The notes beneath the pieces were generated by a model. It worked only from the letters and a program-made list of their open reading frames with translations. It had not been told where the DNA came from and did not search any database. DNA of 64,000 nt, from contig OZ020515.1 of NCBI GenBank assembly GCA_963971425.1, positions 4,580,678 through 4,644,677 of the forward strand, given 5' to 3'. Of this stretch, positions 57,363 through 64,000 are shown one piece after another. The first letter of the stretch is position 1, and each line of letters starts with the position of its first letter. Made by a program: the position numbers and the translations under genes. The stretch is from Bryoerythrophyllum caledonicum (taxonomy: Eukaryota; Streptophyta; Bryopsida; Pottiales; Pottiaceae).

Positions 57363-57566
57363 CTTCTTTTTTCCTCACTTCCTCTCTTCTCATGCCGAGT
57401 CGAATGTGCTGCAGTTACAATTTTCTGTACTTGTTGCTCTTACTAGGTGAGGAGATGGGGGTCCTTTTATTGTGACCGGATAAACCGTTTTTTAATTTCC
57501 CAATCCATTCATTCACGAATTAATACCAGAGTGTCTGCGTTTGTTTTTTTAAAAGCAAGCGTTATC

Positions 57567-60185
57567 ATGGCGATGGAGAAGCAGATCGTGGTGGAAGATG
57601 TGAATGAAATTGGAACGGGAGAGTTGAAGAAACCGTTCAAACAAAAAGGTGCTACTCATGATCTACGGTGGGAGATTTTGGACAATGAAGACATTCAGGC
57701 GGAGGAAGGTTGGGAGGCTGAAATGGATGATTATTGGGTATCCAAGACATGCAAGAAATACGTGAAGATGTACCACATCGATAAATTTTGGCCAAGAGAT
57801 TGCCACATAAGTCATACGACTTACTTTGCTTGCAAGCCGTGGATGTGCAAAGATGATCACTTCATTCATCGTGCGGAGGAGGTTTGGCGGGCTTTGTTTG
57901 GGAATCGCCCAAAAAGCAAAGGGTTTTTCAATTACAGCCTACTATCAATAGTAAACACCGAGGTTGTGTTGAAACGAAAGGTGGATTGGAGCACGTTTCC
58001 AACTACAAAACAATATCCGCTTAGGATTGGGCAAAAACAAAAGCATATTCCTGATTTATTCAATCCTGAATCAACCTTGACCAAGGCTATTTTGGAGGAG
58101 TTGAAGAAAAAGCCTCGTCAGATGACCGTGGTGGATACCATGCCGAATATACAACCATCGGTGGAGGAGGTTGCCGTTGTGATGGAGTCTGACAAACATT
58201 TGGATATTGTGGTCGACAATATATTGTCAACCACAATTCCCAAAGAGACTTTGGAGACAACGACGGTAGAAGACCCCGTACAATCAAATATTCCAAATAT
58301 TGTGATTGTAGGAGGTGAAGACAATGGTAATGCGGAACAAGGGGGGGAGAATATAGATGGAGAAGAAAATATTGTTCCAAATGTTCAAACTTTGGAAGGC
58401 ATGGCACCAAAGACAATGGATGCCGGGCCAAACACTTCAACGCGGGAAACATTGGAACCAAATTCCAAAGACTCGATCATTGACAAGGATACTTTGATTT
58501 CCAATATTGAAGAAATGCTTCGAACAATGCCAAACAAGGATAAGTTGAAAGGCTTGCTCGACTTGAGTCTTAAGTGGACTGAAGCGTGCGCTCACGTAAC
58601 AGAATTTGGTCATCCAGTCGATCTGCGAAGTGATTCAAACAAATGGGACCAAATACATGGAATAGTGAGAGTGGCACGTAATTTGGTGGACGCGGCCGAA
58701 ATTCTTGCAGCAATGGCTCCTCATCTTCTAGAAATGACTCATACGTTTTCAACTATCACTCCGAGTGTGCTACGAGCCGCTGATGGCTTCGACACGTTGG
58801 CTTCTTCTATAACGCCAATGTTAAAAGACATGATCGCGCTAACTCTGAAAGTGATGGATATGGAGGAGGAGGCCTATAAAAATGAAACCCTCACTAGACA
58901 CCTTAAATGTAAATTAGAAAATAACAAGCGTATACTGGAGGCCAGTAGGAGACGCGTTACAAGGATGTCGGAGAAGATGAATGCGCAGGTTCGTGAGGTG
59001 GATGTGGTAGTCATTGACGACAGTGCCGGAACTTTTGACGACCTTTCTCTTTCCAAGTTTGGAGGGAACGATGCAGAGGATGCCACACCGGTCAAATCTA
59101 ACAGATCGGCTGAGCCATCTTTTGTTCAATTGGCAGTACCAGCTGGGAATAGCCAAGTACGGCCAGCAGCGTCTAGAAAAGAGAAGGTGATAGTGGAAGG
59201 TGAGGGGGAGATGGAATCGATGTCACAGAAGTTGGAGGTGGCAAATAAGGAGAGGGACGAGGCACGAGCGGAACTAGAGACACTGCGGAGGACATTGAGA
59301 TCGGAGGACGACATACCATGGAACGAGAACACAATGCCTTGGTTGGGTTGGATTCATCGCCTTCAGGACAGGGAGACCATGGTCTTGAAAGCACAACATG
59401 ATGTCGAGAAATTTGCCGCCGAATCACAAGAATCATGTGAACTCGTGGATACCTCATTGGAGAGATTGAAGAAATTCGTTGGACAATGTGGACATGAGTC
59501 CACGAAGGTTACTATTTGGGATGATGTACCGGAGATGATGGATCGTACAAACTATCATCGGAAGGGAAAGAGCCATGGTATTGATTGGGCTTTAGAAGTG
59601 GAGGAAGGATGGGTGCCCTTCAATACCTTCTCATCACATTTTGTAGAATCGGAGCGAAAAATAATCCATACTTGCGACCCTGTCCCGGCATTCCTCAATG
59701 ACAAATGCAGCTTGTGCCAAGATCATTTCGGTCCGGAGGGAGCGTATACGTTGGGCCAATGTGGCCATAACTTTCATGTTACTTGCATTTCCACAGGTTC
59801 TATGATACAATCGGCGTGTCCTATGTGTCACTCTCCAATTAGCTCAAGATTCTACGAAGTGATGGGGATAAGAGATGTTATGCCACCGGGGCACGAGTTC
59901 AACCGATGGAATCTCCCCTTGGATCAACTTCCGAAGAAATCCTTGAACTATCGTGAGTGGAGAAAACCACTTATGTGGAATAGTGAGTTTTCTTCTCACC
60001 AACTATACGGGGAGTATGGGATGGAAATTGATCCATTATTTTGGATGACACAAGACTATGACGTGGAGATACGGGCGCGAGAGATTGAAGATGGCAAGCA
60101 ACAAGAGTTGTTTTGCCGCAATTTTGGGGGGCATTGGAGTACTGAGCACAAGCGTTTCTTCCGATTTCCTCCCAAGGAGAGGTGA
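57567..60185 (+). CDS. Coiled-coil RING-H2 protein of an unrecognised family
   Basis: An 872-codon frame starting MAMEKQIVVEDVNEIG; a longer frame exists upstream but lacks an ATG start. Residues about 30-150 form the conserved N-terminal domain also seen at 17327 and 20639 (DIQAEEGWE, MYHIDKFWPRDCH, LKRKVDWSTF). The middle is acidic and of low complexity, then helical; a coiled coil lies at about 545-580 (KLEVANKERDEARAELETLR). A complete RING-H2 motif is at 714-754: CSLC...CGHNFHVTC...CPMC, all eight ligands present. A conserved tail begins GIRDVMPPGHEF. RING-H2 proteins are usually E3 ubiquitin ligases, so that role is inferred. The frame ends at TGA 60183-60185, but tail-like sequence (NDGIELRDEYKKYNRTL, ALVLAKLEEAAKL) continues in another frame to 60347, where the LTR of element C begins. 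The native C-terminus has therefore been lost by a frame change plus that insertion. Confidence 0.7.
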   Translation: MAMEKQIVVEDVNEIGTGELKKPFKQKGATHDLRWEILDNEDIQAEEGWEAEMDDYWVSKTCKKYVKMYHIDKFWPRDCHISHTTYFACKPWMCKDDHFIHRAEEVWRALFGNRPKSKGFFNYSLLSIVNTEVVLKRKVDWSTFPTTKQYPLRIGQKQKHIPDLFNPESTLTKAILEELKKKPRQMTVVDTMPNIQPSVEEVAVVMESDKHLDIVVDNILSTTIPKETLETTTVEDPVQSNIPNIVIVGGEDNGNAEQGGENIDGEENIVPNVQTLEGMAPKTMDAGPNTSTRETLEPNSKDSIIDKDTLISNIEEMLRTMPNKDKLKGLLDLSLKWTEACAHVTEFGHPVDLRSDSNKWDQIHGIVRVARNLVDAAEILAAMAPHLLEMTHTFSTITPSVLRAADGFDTLASSITPMLKDMIALTLKVMDMEEEAYKNETLTRHLKCKLENNKRILEASRRRVTRMSEKMNAQVREVDVVVIDDSAGTFDDLSLSKFGGNDAEDATPVKSNRSAEPSFVQLAVPAGNSQVRPAASRKEKVIVEGEGEMESMSQKLEVANKERDEARAELETLRRTLRSEDDIPWNENTMPWLGWIHRLQDRETMVLKAQHDVEKFAAESQESCELVDTSLERLKKFVGQCGHESTKVTIWDDVPEMMDRTNYHRKGKSHGIDWALEVEEGWVPFNTFSSHFVESERKIIHTCDPVPAFLNDKCSLCQDHFGPEGAYTLGQCGHNFHVTCISTGSMIQSACPMCHSPISSRFYEVMGIRDVMPPGHEFNRWNLPLDQLPKKSLNYREWRKPLMWNSEFSSHQLYGEYGMEIDPLFWMTQDYDVEIRAREIEDGKQQELFCRNFGGHWSTEHKRFFRFPPKER

Positions 60186-60347
60186 GAAGGGAGAAGATGG
60201 TGTATGGCATGAGGTAAACGATGGCATTGAGTTGAGAGATGAATACAAGAAGTACAATCGTACTTTGGTGGGAAGAGCCCTGGTCCTTGCAAAGTTGGAA
60301 GAGGCCGCAAAGCTACGGAGTTCAACAGAAGAGGATTCTTTTAAAGA
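60186..60347 (+). pseudogene. Displaced C-terminal coding remnant of the 57567 gene
   Basis: In a frame shifted from the main one, WHEVNDGIELRDEYKKYNRT and GRALVLAKLEEAAKLRSS align with the tail of the 15089-17327 gene (GDLELRRAYRDTTLP, KRLLVAAMDAILEDV). It ends EEDSFKD exactly at the LTR of element C. Confidence 0.5.
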
Positions 60348-63122
60348 TGTGAGTGGCCAAAGTGGGCCCTCACTCTTTTTTCTTTGTTTTTTTCGAGTTT
60401 TTGATAGTATTAACCCAATTTTAGATAAAGTAGTAGTCAATCCATCTATTAAAGTCAAATTCCTAGAGTAATAAACTTAGTGCCATGATGTCACGCTACG
60501 GTTCCTATTTTTCCTCTTCCCTACTAATATGCTTGAAAGTGTAGTGGAAGTGGAGTGGGAATGAAGAGAAAGATAAAAAAGGGAAAGAAAGGTCCTTGGA
60601 AAATGACTAAAAATTGAGAAATGGGACAAAAATTATGGAAAAAATTGAGAGAGTGTCTCCTAGCAGGTAGAAGTAGTGGTAAAATTTCTAGAATTTTCCG
60701 AGTTGAATTGCTATTTATTTCTAGGGTTTGACTAGTGGATCGGCGGTTGACCGTTCGGGAAAAATACTTATTGAACTCCAAAAATGCTAGGAAAATTCAG
60801 GTAGACTAATTAGGGTTCTGGGAGTCCAGCTGTGTGGTTTGTTTTTGAAGTTAGAAGTAAATTGCAAATCATCAGTAGTTAGTACTAGATCTAGTGTAAT
60901 AGTCTTTAAAAAATCAAAAGAAAAAGAAAAAGGAAAAAAGAAAAGAAAAGAAAAAAGGAAGTGGTTGGATGTGCTTCTCCATGCACATGCCACATGACAA
61001 TCCTTGTCACCATGGAGTTAATTTTAGAGCGGCTTGTCAGGAGCAAAGCGGCGAATTAATGTTCGTGATAAATTTAAACCCTGCCAAAACGGCTGGAAGT
61101 AGCCAATCCTGCTCTTCAGTGGGAGGTCATGGGCTGGCTCATTAAACTAAGCCAGTCTTGTCGGGGAAGAAAAACGAGAAGGATCGAAAGAAAAAAAAAA
61201 AAAAAAAAGGAAAAAAGTAGAAACCAGCCAGGCTGAGTCGCTGGCGAGGGAGCTGGAGCTCACGGGTTTTTTGGGGGGCCGTTTTTGGAGCGAGGAGGAG
61301 CTCCTGCGAGCAGGAGGGAGGGCTGGAGCTCTCGTTTTTTCTTTGGGTTGGGTTTGTTTTTGTTTGTTGTTGGTGGTGTGTGCGCCCTGGGCGCGAGGGA
61401 GAGCTGGCCTCTCTGTGTTTTTTTGGAGAAGAGGCTCCTGCGCGAGCTGGAGGACGTGCCTGCGCGAGCTGGAGGAGAGCGCGCGGGGACTGGCTCTTCA
61501 CTTTCTTGGGAGCTGAACCGCTCCTGTGCGCGAGGAGAGTCTCACCGTTTTTTTTGTGAAGTGCCGGGGTCGGCACCTGCTGCGCGCGAGGAGGTCTCGT
61601 GTTTCGGGGAGCTGGAGGGTGCGCACCGGCGCACGAGGAGAGCTGGCTCTCTGTTTCTTGTGTGTGTGCGCGAAGATCGGAGCTCGAGCTCTCGTTTTTT
61701 TCTTTTTCTTTTGTCGGCTGTTTTTGGTTGAGTGTGTGTGCGCCGCGAGGGCGTGCGAAGGGAGCTTGCACGAGCTGGGGCTCTGTTCCGGAAGGCTGCT
61801 CGGCGAGGGGCGCACCTGTGCGCGCAAGGGTCCGTGATTGTGATCACGAGGTCTGGTTCTGAGCTCGGGAGAGAGGGCCGTTTTTTTTTGTGGTTTTGAG
61901 AGAGCGCGCTGGAGTGCTCCTGCGGTGGGAGCTTCGGTGTGGAGGCGCTGTTGAAGGTCGGCGTTGGTGATCGTGGAGCCGTGTGCGTGCGCGGTGGTGT
62001 GAGGGTGCCGCGAGCTGAGAAAACTCGAGCTGGAGGATCCAGGCGAGAAGAGGCTGCAGCGCTCGGACCAGGGAGTATTTCCTGGGTGAAGCTACTTTCC
62101 CTAATTCCCACATGCATGCGGTCGTCGCAGTTCCTTCTTGTGTTGATTGAATTTGTGGGATCTCTAAACTTGTGCGGAAGCGCTGGAGGATTTTTTTTAC
62201 ATTAGGGTTCCAAAACTTGGTGATGATTGCTCGCTGGCCGATGCAAGAATGCCGATGCTTGTAAGTTGGTGCTTGCTGGAATCGTTGAGAATTTGGTGAA
62301 TGGTGTTCCCAATTGAATGAGGTGTGAACTCACGAGGAAGTTGTGAATACTTGTTGTGGTTGTTGAGTCGCCGCTGTCCGTCTGTATGTGGCAGTCCTCA
62401 AGGTCTGGTTGGACATTCTGAGGAGTCCATCGTCAAGAGCACGAAAAACTAATAAGATTAGAAGTTGAAAACGCTCAATTCGGAGTTAACCCTAGGAAGT
62501 TAAGATGTTGAGAAAAAAAACACAAAACCTGGGACTCACAGGGACTGTCCGCTGCGACTGCTGGTGGAGGCCGGTATCAATCTCAAATTAGGTATTTAGT
62601 GGTTTATCCAAGTTGGAATTGAGCTGGTGATCATTTTAAGAGGAAATTTTTTGGTATTCGGAGTCCCGAATCAAAAGATAAGGGCTGCCGAAGTTGCTGC
62701 TCCAACCAGGGTCTGGATCAGGCCTGATCAGCTGACCTAAACTCAAAAAGAAAAAAAAAAAAAAAAACAAATAACTAAATAATAAAAATAAAATGATAAA
62801 AATAATAAAAAATAATCATAATAATCATAATAACTAATAACCATAATAATTAGGTAACAAATAATTAAATAATTACCTAGACCTATTTAGATTCATCCAG
62901 AGTCGAGTATTTGATTACAAGGAATGGTTAATCAAATTCACTTAACTGGGTTAAGATAATAGTATTATTAAATTCTAAATGTATAAATAGATATGCCAAG
63001 GATCCGAATCCAGTAAGAGTAGAATGTGTGGTTAAGCATAAGGAATGGTTTAAGTGGTGCAACAATAGGACCTTGTAGGTTTAAAAATGGATTCTCTTAG
63101 GGGGTCTATTTTGGGCTCACAT
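60348..63122 (+). repeat. LTR of element C
   Basis: The end GGGCTCACA is exact and followed by the primer site. The start TGTGAGTGGCC at 60348 is chosen because it mirrors that end and because coding sequence of the 57567 gene stops there; it is less certain. GCGGAAGCGCTGGAGGATTT followed by ATTAGGGTT (about 62173-62210) matches a conserved LTR block of A and B. The middle (about 61250-62050) is a degenerate GAGCTGGAG-rich array. Confidence 0.65.
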
Positions 63123-63124
63123 TT

Positions 63125-63142
63125 GGTGCGTCTGCCGGGAGG
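63125..63142 (+). other. Primer-binding site, tRNA-Gly(UCC) type, element C
   Basis: TGGTGCGTCTGCCGGGAG again, two bases after the LTR end, identical to the other two elements although the LTRs have diverged. Confidence 0.8.
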
Positions 63143-64000
63143 AGCTTTTTGTTTGGTTTGTTGCTCTGAAGGTGTTTGTCTTGCCGCTGGATTGCTAAAT
63201 TTAGGTTTTCTAGGGTTCTGAATTGTCTAATTCTGACCTAAATCGTGAGTTGAGTGGTTTTTGGCACATGTGGGGAGTGGAGTGCGCTATTGCTTGAGGT
63301 AAGTCGTTGGACCTACTTTTGTGCATGTATTCTTGTATGAGGTGTTTCGTTCAAGTTGTAATGGAGGTGGGGAGTTAGAAGGGTGTGTGGAATTCCCGAC
63401 CTCCTAACACAAGCACATTGTGTTAGGCGGACCACCTTCTAACTTTTGTGCTTTGGTTGAGTAAGGGGGCTTAGGGGTGAAAGGTTGAGGCCCTCCCACG
63501 ATTGCTTGAAGCAATCAGTGAGCTTCTAAGCCGAAGAGGGAAGGTGCATGTGCCCGGGCATGGGACAAGGGCGCCCTTCCCTTCCCCCCCGAACTTGATC
63601 TACCACCAAGGTAAGGGCAACTTGTGTGTTATTGATAGTCTTGTATGTTGAATGGGATGAATGTTGTATACATGGAATGATATGCATATTGAAGGGGTCG
63701 TGAGGAAGGAGCACGGCATAAGGTGAGTATACAAACCTTCCTCACTACACCAAACCCTACACTAGGCACTTAGATTCAGTTAGGGATCGAACAGGGAAGG
63801 TGAGATTGCAGCCATGTACGTTCTCCCCTTCTTAATGAATGAATTATGATGAACCAATGAAGGATTTTTTTTTGTACATGTTGGTGTCGTTTCTCTTATG
63901 TTGGTGTCGTTTCTCTTAAGTTGGTAATGCCACCCCTTGGAGAGAAATTGGGGATACCTTGATACCAAGGAGAAACCTCCAGGTAGGTGGTCAGCCCAAC

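Larger units (their letters stand above)
60348..64000 (+). mobile_element. Ty3/gypsy LTR element C, 5' part (runs off the window)
   Basis: An LTR, primer site and leader are present. The leader from about 63420 (GGGGTGAAAGGTTGAGGCCC, ACAAGGGCGCCC, CTACCACCAAGGTAAG) is clearly similar to those of elements A and B. Coding parts lie beyond the window, so completeness cannot be judged. It is a more distant subfamily than A is from B. Confidence 0.7.

Noticed and set aside
61142-62205. Overlapping 80-210 codon frames on both strands
   Set aside because: GC-rich, GAGCTGG-repetitive sequence inside the LTR of element C; no domain is recognisable.

Overview
The window looks like nuclear DNA of a land plant or close streptophyte relative. 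Supporting signs are an interstitial TTTAGGG-type telomere-like tract (about 31620-31760), Ty3/gypsy LTR elements primed by a plant-like tRNA-Gly(UCC), a hAT DNA transposon with an 8-bp target duplication, GT-AG introns, and plant-style TATA boxes. I cannot fix the species; a repeat-rich bryophyte, lycophyte, fern or charophyte would all fit. No rRNA, tRNA, CRISPR or bacterial-type operon was seen. Most of the DNA is repeats and AT-rich intergenic sequence.

Layout. 1-6099: AT-rich DNA with minisatellites, a possible inverted-repeat element and a relic exon. 6100-10903: truncated gypsy element A (LTR, primer site, gag). 11175-21240: four blocks of GCGGAC/GTCCGC tandem motifs interleaved with three minus-strand genes or pseudogenes: a protein-kinase-like pseudogene (12283-14235), a coiled-coil/RING pseudogene (15089-17327) and a short paralogue of its N-terminal domain (20007-20639). 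A fifth block at 57219-57362 precedes a fourth gene, an 872-codon plus-strand RING gene (57567-60185). 22604-23861: TIR element. 27687-30518: DUF7869-like gene carrying one in-frame stop. 27273-41664: many roughly 31-bp palindromes. 34818-38305: degenerate hAT. 39800-42296: spliced host gene cut off by the 5' LTR of element B. 42297-55498: near-complete gypsy element B with two LTRs. 55499-56540: 3' end of a LINE whose last part is a perfect hairpin followed by a (TTC)n tail of about 273 bp. 60348-64000: 5' part of gypsy element C, inserted in the last coding part of the 57567 gene.

Two patterns stand out. First, GCGGAC arrays sit directly upstream of putative TATA boxes of three neighbouring minus-strand genes and of the promoter region of a plus-strand relative, which suggests a shared array-type promoter for an unrecognised gene family (N-terminal conserved domain, coiled coil, RING-H2, conserved tail). 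Second, a palindrome family with half-site TTTAGCTCGA recurs at five loci while its outer arms change in a self-complementary way (CACAC...GTGTG at some, GACAG...CTGTC at others). All functional statements are inference from reading the sequence; no searches were run.
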